DNA of 64,000 nt from Hypericum androsaemum. Taxonomy: Eukaryota; Streptophyta; Magnoliopsida; Malpighiales; Hypericaceae. The stretch lies in assembly GCA_963995505.1 (NCBI GenBank), contig OZ023187.1, positions 15,711,176 through 15,775,175 on the forward strand, read 5' to 3'. The translations under genes were made by a program, and so were the position numbers. This document shows, piece after piece, positions 21,890 to 34,656 of this stretch (within the stretch, counting starts at the first letter, position 1; each line of letters starts with the position of its first letter). Below the pieces are notes generated by a model. It did not search any database. It was not told the origin of the DNA and was given only the letters and a program-made list of their open reading frames with translations.

Positions 21890-23045
21890 GAAAATAAACA
21901 ATTTGAAAGATAAATGAAATCAATTATAACAAATATACCGAAGATAAATTCTAAAATAAAATTCATTCTATCAAATATCTTAACCGAAACATCATAGAGA
22001 TAATCAATCTCCTACATATCAAATCCAACTAATTTACTTTTTAAAAAAATCAAATCCAACTAATGAGTGTTAGAATCTCTATATCAAACTGAGAATCTTA
22101 AGACAATGAGTAGGTGAATCTTTCACGGTTATAACTAGCCCGCCATACTTGCCACATCTTATGTAAGATTCTCTCCAACACGTCCCCTTAAATGATACCA
22201 ATCGGCTAAAATTTGTACGAGTTTGATACTATCTCTCGTACATTAAAAAAGATCGTGGAGCACAACGGGTCACATATCATCATTTGGAATTATGGAAAAT
22301 CGAACGCAATACGTTCCAATTGGAGTTATGGAAGCAAGCAAATTCCAATTTCCATTCGCAGATACCTTCAATGCCGGTCATTTTTTTCTAATTATGGGAC
22401 TCATCTAAGTGTAGGCTTAGTCAATTTGGGGCTAAAATTAAGTACATCGGGTCCTAGCGGAGCATACTGGCACCCTCTAAATGGTAGACACGCCCCATTC
22501 TCTGGTTTCTTAGGCTTAGAATTAGAGTAGAACCATTAAAATTCAATAACTTAGATATTATAATGACTAATATTTTTTTAGAAAATGTTAATATTAAATC
22601 TGAAACGCAATGAAAATCAAGGAACGATTTTCTTGCAACGGACGCATGATTTTTTGCCCACTAAGACGACAATCTCATTGGCTAAGGTATGGATTAAGCT
22701 TACGGGTTTGAGTATGAAGCATCTATATCCTTCCATTATTTTAGGCTTGGCAAAGGCAATTGGTAGTCCTGTCTGTGATGGTGTATATTGAGGCATTGAA
22801 CATAAGTATTGGACATTATGTCCGTGTGCTTGTGGAGATTTGATTTGTCCAAGGCCAAGCAAGAGCGAGTCATGTTAGAGAGTGGATTGGTCTGTTATAT
22901 GAAAATATTCCAGACTATTGCTCTCAGCAAAATTGTTGGACATGTATTGGATAATTGCAGGAAATTCAGTGCTAGTAGTGACATGTCTGGCGCGGATGTC
23001 AGGAGGCATAACTTGGCTGCATGTAAGGAATCTAGAGGACTTTAA
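21890..23045 (+). repeat. R1 repeat (copy b) with DUF4283/zinc-knuckle remnant
   Basis: Plus-oriented copy of R1. The arm runs from about 21890 to 22700 and matches the left arms at 30481 and 58345. It continues into coding-derived sequence: AKVWIKLTGLSMKHLYPSII (a DUF4283 signature, about 22675-22790), then YENIPDYCSQ and, one frame over, KIVGHVLDNCRKF (about 22895-22970), the halves of a CX2CX4HX4C knuckle broken by a frameshift. DUF4283 proteins are LINE ORF1-like. No second, inverted arm follows; instead the tail repeat at 23049 begins. Confidence 0.65.
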
Positions 23046-23048
23046 AGC

Positions 23049-23725
23049 GAATACCTGTGTTTCGTAAGAAGTACCGGTGATTTTTTTTCATGTTAGTATT
23101 TTTTGAGATTTCGTCACTGCCCGAATGTGGGATATTTAAAGGTCATTTTTTGTGTTTTGGAACTTATGCATCCTTTTTTTTCTTTTGGTTTTAATAAAAT
23201 TTGGTTGAATAGAAAAATAATATAATATTTTTGAACAAATACATTCATTTTTACATACTCTATGAATTTGAAAAATATTTTAAGATAATAATTTGACAAA
23301 AATTTACTTATTTTATAATTTTTACATCAATTTTCATATTTTGAATAGTTTTCAAATGATCACTGTAATGGTGATCTTATATTTTTTGATAAATAAATTG
23401 TAAGTTCTAAAAACTAAACGTGAATCATTAAAAAAAAGCCAACATGTGCCTCTATCTTCGAACGCAATGTAATAAAATGTTAATATCAAATTAAAAATGA
23501 GAATCGTCAATCTTATGATTTTATTCATGTCCAACTTCCCAAACAACTAAATAAATGTTGTTCAAATGTGATGTCAATTGACCGCAACACAAAAAAGAAA
23601 TCTATGCAGTTATGAAATTATTCAAAAAATAAAACATATGAGAGTTTTTGTATGACACAAAGTTCCAAATTCAAAATAAAGTTTCAAGAGTTTCAAAACA
23701 AGTTTTCTTGATCTTCTTGCACTTG
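23049..23725. repeat. Inverted repeat arm matching 281-945
   Basis: Reverse-complement partner of 281-945, following R1 copy b directly. AT-rich and non-coding. The stretch 23726-23990 is AT-rich and unremarkable. Confidence 0.7.
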
Positions 23726-23989
23726 TTTCAATGTAATAAACACTTAAAAATTGAATTTTGAATTTTCTCTTTCAAATTGCGGCACACTTCGAATTTTGAA
23801 TTCGAAGAATTTTTTTTGATTTTTGACACAATTCGATAGATTCTTTCAAATTGTGGTAAGAGAAAGCCACAAATCGTAAGAATCCTTCTAATTGTGTCAA
23901 CCCAGGCCTACATATACCATATTCGAAGGAAACATGTCTGGAATTTTGAATTTTTTTCTATCTTATTAATTGTCGTTCATTTAATTTAA

Positions 23990-24520
23990 TCAAATTAGTC
24001 ATAAATCACCCTCCCAATCCCCATAAGTGGAGCTTGCAATTTTTTGAATTTCTTGATTTTGAAATTTTTTTTTTCATTTTATTAATAAACTTGCATTTAA
24101 TTTCTTCTGCTTTCCATAAATAACATATCCGGAATTTAGAATTTTTTACATCTTATTAAATGGCTTTTCATTTAATAAACTCTTTCATTCCAATAAATAA
24201 CATGCCCGAAATTTTCATTTTTTCCCATTTTATTAATTGCCTTTCATTTAATTTGTTAAATTAGCCATAAATCACCCTCCCATTCCCCATAAGTGGCGCT
24301 GCCAATTTTTTTTTTGAATTTCCTCTATTTTGATTTTCTCCATCTTATTAATAAACTTGCATTTAATTTCTTCAATTTTCCATAAGTAACTCTTTTATTT
24401 CCATAAATAACATGTCCGGAATTTTGAATTTTTTCCATCTTATTAATTACCTTTCATTTGATTTGTTCAATTAGCCATAAATCACCCTCTCATTCCCCAT
24501 AAGTGGCGCTACCAGAAATT
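23990..24520. repeat. Three diverged long repeats (about 205-265 bp)
   Basis: The anchor 'cataaatcaccctccca' plus 'ccccataagtgg' recurs near 24000, 24265 and 24473, each followed by A/T-rich sequence with 'ttattaataaacttgcattt' and 'aaataacatgtccgga' motifs. Spacing is unequal, so this is a decayed tandem array. No coding content. Confidence 0.6.
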
Positions 24521-24879
24521 TTTTGAATTTTATCGAATTTTATTTTTTTCCATTATTCAAAAAAAATTTGAATTGTGGTAATTGCTCTAGCTGACATGGC
24601 ACAGGGTAATCACAATTCAAAATTTTCTTTCGAATAAGGCCACAATTCAAAAAAATTATTCGAATTCATAGTACGAAGGAATATTACGATCTGTGCTACA
24701 ATTTGAAAGATTTTGAATTCTTTCAAATTGTGGTAAGAGAAAAGGGTATGGATTGGGTACGGAATACCACTATTCCGAACCGTTTGGAATAAAGACACGC
24801 GGAGACTTTTTTTACAAACGCGCTAAAATACAGGGACCAAAATGAAAAAAACTATGCACAAACACAGGCCGGATACAAA

Positions 24880-25105
24880 TGCCATTATCACATAACTGCG
24901 CATGCCAGTATCACATAACAGTATATGCCAGTGTGATCTTTTTGTAAAAATGTTAAAATATGGGAGACCAAAATGAAAAAAACTATGCGTGTCATTATCA
25001 TCAACGGGGACTTGCCGTTTTCACAAAAATAAATGTCATTATCACATAACTGTACTTGCCATTATCACATAACTGCGTTTGCCATTGTCACATACCTGCG
25101 CTTGC
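24880..25105. repeat. Minisatellite, about 23-bp unit (CATTATCACATAACTGCG)
   Basis: Six or more copies of 'tgccattatcacataactgc', interrupted once by unrelated sequence around 24925-25030. Confidence 0.65.
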
Positions 25106-25233
25106 TGCTGCGGTCCCCTTTCAGTCCAAACCGTACGGAATCAATTCATTCACTCCGTACTCAATCCAAACCCAAGAAAAAAGTGACCTCATTTTGACAA
25201 AAAGATTGTATTTGGACACCCGATGCGAAAATT

Positions 25234-26661
25234 ACTGTCCACTAAAATACATATCTACGGGTTCTGTTTGGGAAGCTTAAGAGATGACAAAAAAAAGGTC
25301 TATATGGAATGGAAAATTTAAAAGGATAAATTTGTAAGGTAAATAAATTGTGATTTACTAAATAGTGACAACTAGAAATTAAATTGTCTACATTTGATTT
25401 TGTACTTTGAGAAGCTAAGCAAGGTGTTGACCGTGGAGGATTGGATTAAGCGAGAAAGCTAAATATTGGGAAAAGCTTATTTGTCGGACGGTGTGGAAAT
25501 TCTCTATATGAGCGTTCGGGCGTTCAGCTAAAATTGGTAAACAAATAATATGTGATTCGTGCTTTCTTTAGCGCACTCTATTTATTTGTCATGATTTGAA
25601 TATGATAACGTGAGTGCATTTGTGAATTTGTCATATGAGCATATGGTATGACATTATGATTTGTGGAAGTTTGTTTAATCTGGCCCAGAGGGACACTGGA
25701 TATGTTTGATATATTTTGGGAGCCTATGAATTTGTTATGTTATGAAAGTCTGTTATATGGAAAGCTCGGCTCTGTGATATGGACGTCTAGTAGGCAGAGG
25801 TCTACCCGTGACCAACCGGGGATGTTGGCATATGTGCACATATACTGAGGATACAATGGATTCTGATATGATCTGTTTGGTCGGCGGGGTTGGATTCTGA
25901 TGGCGCCTTTGAGATATGGTATCCTCGTGTCGGAGTTGGAGTGACACTATCTAGAACTTGCCGAACGTTCGTCCAATTTTGTGATTTGATTTTAGAATTA
26001 TGTGTTCATGTGTCAAATTGCGTGACGGAATGAGACGTTGCGTAGTTTGCTCATGTTTTTGTGATTTTGTGATTCTATGCTATATTTGGTCATCTGGTAA
26101 GTATGATCTTTAAGTAATGTACATCTTCGCATAATTCATTTGCCATATTAGTTATATGCATATTTTAGGAATGTTTGTGCATTGAGTAGCTAAATAAATT
26201 GCGATGCATATCTTATTTGTTTACTGGGTGTTCCAAAACACTCATCCCCCCACCCACCAGTTTTACAGGAACTCGTACACGAGTTGTGTTGACTCGGAGA
26301 TCTACTCTGATCGTACCAAGTGCGAATTGTTCTCCAGGACTTGCATCAAGGTCTCCAGTTTGTATTATGCTCTTTCATCTAGAAGCTCCGTAGTCACAAG
26401 ATTTGCTTTGATCTTGGAAATATTTAATTATTAAGAGTATACTAATTTTGTTTGATCTTGGGAGTAGGTATAATAAAGAAAAAGCTTGGCTTATATTTTG
26501 TAAATTTAGAATATGAAACTAACGATCATTAAGTTTTAATTTTATGTTTAAATATTTATAATTATAAATTTGAATAAGTTTGAGGCTGGCTAGATTTTTG
26601 TGTGTGATTTAAGTAGTCAAAGTCTAGCGCCGGTCACCGACCACAGATTTGGGTCGTGACA
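25234..26661 (+). mobile_element. 5'-truncated LTR of a Ty3/gypsy chromovirus-type element
   Basis: A 1428-bp block almost identical, without any length change (constant offset 7818), to 33052-34479, the 3' half of the complete solo LTR at 31669-34479. It ends GGGTCGTGACA and is followed after four bases by a primer binding site, so it is the 3' part of a 5' LTR whose first ~1.38 kb is missing. Only a handful of substitutions distinguish the two copies. Confidence 0.75.
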
Positions 26662-26665
26662 GACG

Positions 26666-26677
26666 TGGTATCAGAGC
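26666..26677 (+). other. Primer binding site, initiator tRNA-Met
   Basis: A perfect TGGTATCAGAGC a few bases after the LTR end. It shows that the preceding block is a 5' LTR in plus orientation and that internal element sequence follows. Confidence 0.85.
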
Positions 26678-29600
26678 CCTAGGTTAGAGTCTTGTTTGAA
26701 CTATCATGTCAAATATCTTAAGTTGTACTATGGAGCATAGGATTCCTCATATCTTTATGTCCCTTCTATCTGTGTCATTTGCTCATGCCTTAATATTTTT
26801 CGTGTCAACAGAGATTTGTTTTTGTTTCAACATGATGGTGTGATGAATTGAAAAGTTGTTTGAGATGTTTATGTTTGAGATTCTTATGTGAGGAACTTAT
26901 GTGATAAATTGTTGATATGACGAGACATTTACTCTACATTTTGGTGAGAACTCAGGTCTTGTTTGTATATTTATTCTTTTGAAGAGCCCATTTGAGTATA
27001 TATATTTATATATAAATATAAATCATTCATTGGGTGAGATTTTGATGAAGTGACTGATCACCACTTTGTCCAAATTATCAAAACACCCTTATATATTTGA
27101 TTTCTTCCTATGTATATTGGGCCATTGGTTTGAGCCTCACCAAATGTTTGAGTTATGTCTTCGTGAACTCTTCTAGATTGCTTATCTGTGCATTGATAAT
27201 CTGCTTTTGTATTAAATATGTTTGAAAAGAGGAAGTTATGAACATTATTATGTGGAAGGAGTATATATGAAAAAAATTAAGCAGTAAGTATGCTTTGAAA
27301 AAAAATTATATTGGAAAAGTAATATGTGATTAATTATGTATGGATGAAATTATGAGATTAAGTTACATGGAATGAATTTTGAATATTTTGAGGGAGCTAA
27401 GATTAAGTATGACATTTGGTTTGTATTTGGTTATTGATTTTGGTTTAAATTATGGTAATAAATTTTGACAAAGAGAACTTTTGATAGACTTTGGATACTG
27501 TAAGTTGCTCAACAGTTATGGACAAGGTAGTGCAACAACATAAAATATAAAGGTTAATAATTTTGACGAAACTACAAACTATACCTATTGGTTCGACAAA
27601 AGATTTCAGAGGCTAGATAGAAGTCTTCTGAATTTGAGTAATTTTTTTGTGTGTAATCAGATAATGATCTGATGCATATAAGATAAGCGTGACTCCGGGA
27701 AGTCAAGTCTGTAATTAGCCCAGGAAAAGTAGGGGCTCAAAGCAGTCTAATGGAGCTAATCGGTTGAAGAATGTGAGATAGAGTTATAACATAAAACTTT
27801 GATAATCTACAAATCATGTAGATTATAAGTACAATAAATACAACAATATTGAGATGACATTGTGTAAGCTCTATAAGATAGCGGGAAGCAAATATTATCT
27901 GTACAAGAAAAACAAAATTTGAGATAAATCATCAACTAGATAGCAACTTAGATAGAGGAATGAACGAAAATATTTGACAAGTAAAAATTTGGTAAAAGTT
28001 AGCTCGAATAAAAAAAAAGAGAAGTAAGTATGACAGTAATTTTGGGGGTAAAAATATCAATTTTGTAATCAGTTTGTGTGAAACTTAACAAAATTATTTG
28101 GTTAGTGAAATATGAAACAAGGAAAGTTGAGAGCTTAAAAGGAAGTATGTTAAAGTGATTTCTTTGAGAAGTAGAGGATAAAGAAATTAAAGAAAAGGAG
28201 TACACATGGTATGTAAACTTTGGAACCTATGTTAGATTGTGCAAAATTTTGAGATGTGAAGTGATAAGATATGAGTGACTTAATAGTCACAAAAGTTGTA
28301 TTATTATGAAAATAAGCTAAAGTAAAATTTGAGTTCAAACTTTAGAAAATGTCAAACTTTAGAAAAATGCCAGGTAAAGGTAAATTGGTATGTGCTTTGA
28401 TGGAAGTATTTGTAGATACCACCCCATCAAGTAAACCCTTTAGCAATTATATGGGTATTAAAAAAAATGTTGAACGGTCTACGAAACACCAAGATAATTA
28501 TGTTGAGAACTAGAGAATCTATGTACAAGCAAAGAAAAAAAATTATCGAGGTATGCTAAAGTCTTTTGAAGAATGAAGTCTTGTGGTTTAAAATTTGATG
28601 GTAATAAGGATTAAAGAGATATTTGCTAAGATATGTGAGCTTTGGTATGAAGTTTTGTGCGACTGATATAATCTATCTACAATAAGTAAAAACAGTTGTT
28701 TATGGGAAACTTGAAAAGCAACAAGATTTACTGGGGAAAGAAATTTTTTTGAGGTTTGATGGATGACGAGTTAGTTTGTTTTGAAAGCAAGATTGATCAG
28801 TAGGATGACTATGGAATAAAAAAAAGTTGAAGAAACTTAAGGACAAAGATTCTTTTAGGTTGGTAAATATTTTAAGGTAGTTTGGTCAAACTGTAAGATG
28901 AATGACATAAGATGGTGCTAATGGAAGAAGACTGATCTTTGGAACTCAGTATATGCTACGAGGTTGCGATGTATTATCTGGTTCATTAATACGATAAAAT
29001 TTGTTATAAGGATAATATTTGATTTGAGTGCTAAAGTGTATCAAAAATAGGATCAAGTTTTAATAAAATACATAGTGTATATGCATAGTAAAAAGCACTT
29101 AAAAATATATTATAACTAACATAGTGAACTTCGTGAAACTATAATTATATATAAGATTTATACCAATGAGAGTTTTGGTAATAGAGGAAGGCATGGTTGG
29201 GAGCTTGATAATTATTTTGAGGTGTTCGTAGATTTAAGTTAGTGGAGGGCTATAATTTTAAATTCTGGAGGTAATGAAATGATATGATTGGTTGTTGAAG
29301 CCTTTTGGTTGTGTCATAGAGACAAACAAACTTTTGAGAATTAATGGATCAAATGTATGTAAGATTTTGGTATTTTTGGGCTAATTGAATAAATGTTAGT
29401 AAAATTACAAAGATATGGTCCAAGGATGATCTGAATAAGGGTTGAGTAGCACTACCCAATGTATGACCCAAAATTAGAAATAAGAGAAATTTAGTGAAAG
29501 AACTTTAAGTATAACAAAAGATTTGAGATACGACGATGACAAAGTTTGAGCATTACAAATAAGGAAGTATGCTACAAATAAGGAAGTATGCTACAAATAA

Positions 29601-30300
29601 GGAAGTATGCTTAAAAAAAAGGGTGATGGAAAAAAAATAGTGCATCTATGACTAAAACTTTGGAAAATGTCGGGAAGTATTAAGTTTGTAATTTAAATGC
29701 ATGACATGACAATTGAGGAAAAAAAAAACTTAAATTTCACAAGGAACTATTTGAAAGAATTTTATTGGAGAATTTGATGCTAGAAATCATTTAGTATGGT
29801 CGAGATGCAAGTTTATTGGACCACTTATGGATAGGATTATGGTACTGTGAGAGATTCAAAGGATTGATTCAATAGAACTAGAAAAGGTTCATATAATAAA
29901 TAAGTTATTGAAGATATGATCGAAGAAGTTACTTTGACTTTATATACTTTGGAGAATTCAAAAAAAAAAACTAAGGCTATTCATAAATTTAAGAGATAAA
30001 AGGAAATACAATTTTGATATAAGGTGTATTACCTTAGAAGGAGAATGAGTTTTGAAAAGTCTAATGGTAACACATGTGGTTAAAAATTGGCCTATATGGT
30101 TAAGATGTGTTTTGTAATCAATAAAGTGAGAAGAATGCGTCATTTAATAAGTTAGTGTTAGAAAGTTCTTTGGAATTTAAGTTGTTGTGCCATAATTATA
30201 AAATGGCAATTGGACTTCCCTTTTCTGTAAAAGGAGTACAAGTCAATTTGTAATAATTTGGGGGATGAATGTAAACTAAGCTAAGGATTTTAAAAGAATT
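26678..30300 (+). mobile_element. Decayed internal region of the Ty3/gypsy element
   Basis: About 3.6 kb of AT-rich, conspicuously C-poor plus-strand DNA without a long open frame. It sits where gag-pol should be. The only motif I can place is near its end: in one frame at 29809-29892, KFIGP, a decayed stretch including one stop, then LEKVH. Spacing and order match the integrase C-terminus of gypsy chromoviruses. At 30257 'aatttgggggatgaatgt' resembles the conserved sequence just before the 3' LTR. The 3' LTR itself is missing. Coding capacity is lost. Confidence 0.5.
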
Positions 30301-30329
30301 TAAGTGAATCAAGCTTTATTTAGTTTGAA

Positions 30330-30480
30330 GATAAAATACATTCTATTAAGCTGTGTCAACACAAGATGTCAGATGTATAATGCCATGTTCACGCAGAAAA
30401 GATTGCAAGGCAAGAAACTTCGTACCATTGTCACTGCAGAGTATCTTCACCCGACGGTTTCATTGAGTCTGGACCATCGC
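30330..30480 (-). pseudogene. copia integrase scrap (copy I)
   Basis: Minus-strand match to the integrase core segment better seen at 57962-58330: DNGTKFLALQSFLREHGIIH followed by a stop and NG. It marks the left edge of duplicated Region I (partner edge 58232). Right after it R1 arm sequence begins. Confidence 0.6.
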
Positions 30481-31668
30481 ACAATTTGAAAGATAAGATG
30501 AAAATTAAAATTTTGAAAGATAAATGAAATCAATTATAACAAATATACTAAAAATAAATTCTAAACAATTTAAAATTCATTCTAACAAATATCTTAACCG
30601 AAACATTATAGAGATAATCTCCTACAAATAAAATCCAACTCATGAGTGTTAGAATCTCCATATCAAACCGAAAATCTTAAAAGCAACGAGTAGGTGACTC
30701 TTTCACTATTGGAAGACCCTCATTGCTCGCACGTTGGTAAAGTCAAAGCTCGTGCAATCTTTGACCCAGTGAGTCTCGTTTGAGGGGGCATGTTGAAAAT
30801 CTCACATCGCTTGAAAATCCGCTAATCCATTACCTTAAGGTTATAAGTTGGATATGAAGATTCTAGCATTCATATTTATAAACTAACCCAACATACTTGC
30901 CGCATCTAATATAAGATTTTTTCTAACACGTCCTTTCAAACAAAACTAATCGGGCTAAATTTTTTATGAGTTTAACACCACCTCTCGTATTTTTAAAGGG
31001 TAGTGAAATACAGCAGGTCAGAGGATCATCACTTGGATTTATGGAAAATCGAACACAATACATTCAAATTTGGAGATATGGAGTCAAGCAAATTCCAACT
31101 TCCATTAGGAGATAACTTCTACGCGGGTCACCTTTTTATAGAGAAATTTTACTTTAGTACCTTGTAATTTGGCCAATTTTCACTTACAACCCTGTGGTAA
31201 AAAACTTTTTAAACAGGTCCTTGAGGTTTCAAAAGGACCTCACGGGCAGCTCATTCCCAGTCTGAAATTAAAACTACATTGTTTTGAGAACTTCGTGGCA
31301 AGCCAACTCGATAAATATTGGACCCAGATGTTGCTGAGTTGTCGTAGTAAAAACTTCAAAATAATCCCAAGTTAGTTTAATTTTTTTCAAAGTCCTCCCC
31401 CTTCTTCTTCCCCTTCCCCTCCTCCCTCCTAACCCTCTATCTCCTCCCGGCCATGGCAGATATAACCAATGGCCATGTCAAAATCTCAAATTTGTTTAAG
31501 TAAAATAGTGACCAACGTAAAGCTCCCACGACCCTGACCTCTTGACTCTCTTTATATCTCCCTCTCTTCCCTGTGTGGTGATGTCAATGAGGGCGAACAT
31601 TACAAAGGCCTTTAAATAGATTATCTCCTTTGTTCGGCTGGCACAAAATGAATTTTGCCACCAGCTTA

Positions 31669-34479
31669 TGTGATATCCAACTCTGTCAATTAAATTTTGT
31701 TAGGTTTAATCGAGTATGTTAAGTCATTTGGTTAGATAAGAATACATTACGTGAGAAAATATCTATAAAATTAGTAATGTAGATATAATATGAATGGAAT
31801 TGAGTTGATAATATTTTAATATCCGAGAGGCATAAAATTGAAAGTAAGTCAAAAATTTAGTAACTCAAATTAAATTTATCCAGTGATAAAAACGTGGCAA
31901 GTGGAGAAAATTTGGTAAGAGGTGGCAAGTTAAAATAAGAGGTGGATAATGATCATCAAGGAATCTTAGAGATATAATTGGTACGAATAAAATTTGAGAT
32001 CTTACATATAAGAAGTGATCAGATTGGAAAAAAGTAGTGAAAAACGTGGCAATAAAAGAAGAGGGTAAATATGTGGTTAATTTGTGAAATTGACACCAAA
32101 TAAACAAAATCAAATTGGATAAGCTTCAAAGAAAAATAAGAAGAGAAGAGATGATGATATATTCAGGAGAAAAAAAAGAGAGGAAAGAGAAGTAAAAAAA
32201 GAAAAAAAAAGAAGGTATAAGACGTGGCAAAAAAAAAAGGAGATGAAACGTGTCAACTTACAAGACTAAATCATGAACTCACTCAACATTATAAAATAAA
32301 GATAGTAGCAAAAGATTCAGTAATTCGACGAGAAAAAGAAAGACAGAAAAATAAAGAACCGGAGGAAAAAAAAAGGAAAAAAACCGAAGAGAGGTTGAAA
32401 TTTAACAGAAACAAAAATTCGGGTAAGCCTACGTCTATTAAATTAAGCTTGATTATGTAGTTTTGCATGGTAAAATGTGCGCAGGAGAAATTCACGAGGG
32501 TTTATATGTGAATAATTAACCATGATGGATATTTGCAATTTACCTAATTCACTTTAATGGACCATAAGCTTCTCTCGTTAGGCTTCATCAGAAAATAAAG
32601 ATAAAAAGAGAGTTGGAGATCAAAGAAGAAGAAAGCTGTGAGAAGTAGACCGAGAACTTGAAGGGTGACTAATTTACATAGAGATAATGATTGGTATATA
32701 CTGAGAACAATCATGGACTGATACGTAAATAAAGAGAGTACATATTGGAATGAAAAATGGCGTCAAGTTGGTTTATGTCAAGGATAGAATTTGTATTGGT
32801 CAAGCTTATTGATTTGCAATAGACGAACCAAAGAAAAAATAATAGGTTGTCGTAGAAGAGAAAGAAGGGTTCATGTAACTAAATTGATTTGTTGTAAATC
32901 CATGAAAAGGTTGTCATCCATGTTAATGACCGAGAGGGTAGCATGGGTTTCTTAGGAGCTTGATGTGTTGAGATGAAATTCTGAAAAAAAGAAAGAAATA
33001 GAAAACAAAAGATAATATGAATCATGTGATGAAGGCGTGAAAATGAACAAAACTGTCCACTAAAATACATATCTACGGGTTCTGTTTGGGAAGCTTAAGA
33101 GATGACAAAAAAAAGGTCTATATGGAATGGAAAATTTAAAAGGATAAATTTGTAAGGTAAATAAATTGTGATTTACTAAATAGTGACAACTAGAAATTAA
33201 ATTGTCTACATTTGATTTTGTACTTTGAGAAGCTAAGCAAGGTGTTGACCGTGGAGGATTGGATTAAGCGAGAAAGCTAAATATTGGGAAAAGCTTATTT
33301 GTCGGACGGTGTGGAAATTCTCTATATGAGCGTTCGGGCGTTCAGCTAAAATTGGTAAACAAATAATATGTGATTCGTGCTTTCTTTAGCGCACTCTATT
33401 TATTTGTCATGATTTGAATATGATAACGTGAGTGCATTTGTGAATTTGTCATATGAGCATATGGTATGACATTATGATTTGTGGAAGTTTGTTTAATCTG
33501 GCCCAGAGGGACACTGGATATGTTTGATATATTTTGGGAGCCTATGAATTTGTTATGTTATGAAAGTCTGTTATATGGAAAGCTCGGCTCTGTGATATGG
33601 ACGTCTAGTAGGCAGAGGTCTACCCGTGACCAACCGGGGATGTTGGCATATGTGCACATATACTGAGGATACAATGGATTCTGATATGATCTGTTTGGTC
33701 GGCGGGGTTGGATTCTGATGGCGCCTTTGAGATATGGTATCCTCGTGTCGGAGTTGGAGTGACACTATCTAGAACTTGCCGAACGTTCGTCCAATTTTGT
33801 GATTTGATTTTGGAATTATGTGTTCATGTGTCAAATTGCGTGACGGAATGAGACGTTGCGTAGTTTGCTCATGTTTTTGTGATTTTGTGATTCTATGCTA
33901 TATTTGGTCATCTGGTAAGTATGATCTTTAAGTAATGTACATCTTCGCATAATTCATTTGCCATATTAGTTATATGCATATTTTAGGAATGTTTGTGCAT
34001 TGAGTAGCTAAATAAATTGCGATGCATATCTTATTTGTTTACTGGGTGTTCCAAAACACTCATCCCCCCACCCACCAGTTTTACAGGAACTCGTACACGA
34101 GTTGTGTTGACTCGGAGATCTACTCTGATCGTACCAAGTCCGAATTGTTCTCCAGGACTTGCATCAAGGTCTCCAGTTTGTATTTTGCTCTTTCATCTAG
34201 AAGCTCCGTAGTCACAAGATTTGCTTTGATCTTGGAAATATTTAATTATTAAGAGTATACTAATTTTGTTTGATCTTGGGAGTAGGTATAATAAAGAAAA
34301 AGCTTGGCTTATATTTTGTAAATTTAGAATATGAAACTAACGATCATTAAGTTTTAATTTTATGTTTAAATATTTATAATTATAAATTTGAATAAGTTTG
34401 AGGCTGGCTAGATTTTTGTGTGTAATTTAAGTAGTCAAAGTCTAGCGCCGGTCACCGACCACAGATTTGGGTCGTGACA
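31669..34479 (+). mobile_element. Solo LTR of a Ty3/gypsy chromovirus (2811 bp)
   Basis: Starts TGTGATATCC and ends GGGTCGTGACA, and is flanked by the identical 5-bp duplication GCTTA at 31664-31668 and 34480-34484. The sister Region II has the empty site (one GCTTA at 59401-59405). There is no primer binding site or internal region, so it is a solo LTR left by recombination between two LTRs. The 3' half is nearly identical to 25234-26661. Start/end sequence and length fit the Tekay/Del branch. Open frames inside are LTR noise. Confidence 0.85.
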
Positions 34480-34605
34480 GCTTATCTCTTTCTTTTGGGA
34501 TTTTGAACATATTAGGGTTTTGACACTTTTCAAGCCCTCTCTTTCCGCAATTCACCGCAACGGACCAGAACCCCGTGGAATAGCAGTGTTGACTTCTCCT
34601 CGGAG

Positions 34606-34656
34606 ATGAAGCAGGGGGCAAAGAACGGTAGCCCAAATACCCAATCCGTTGTTTAA
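34606..34656 (+). pseudogene. Captured exon in MULE-like element (copy c, frameshifted)
   Basis: The same sequence as the open frame at 59527-59778, but here one extra base after codon 11 leads to a stop at 34654-34656. The downstream sequence (to about 34854) still aligns with the rest of the frame in copy d. Confidence 0.5.

Noticed and set aside
25663..26434. Pairs of identical small ORFs (25663-26434 and 33481-34252) that look like a conserved gene family
   Set aside because: They lie within duplicated LTR sequence at a constant offset of 7818 bp; identity reflects the LTR and not coding constraint.
25234..34479. Complete LTR retrotransposon with 1.43-kb LTRs (25234-26661 and 33052-34479)
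   Set aside because: The flanks do not match (attac versus gctta), and the GCTTA duplication plus the empty site at 59401 show that the right-hand LTR actually starts at 31669 and is a solo LTR.
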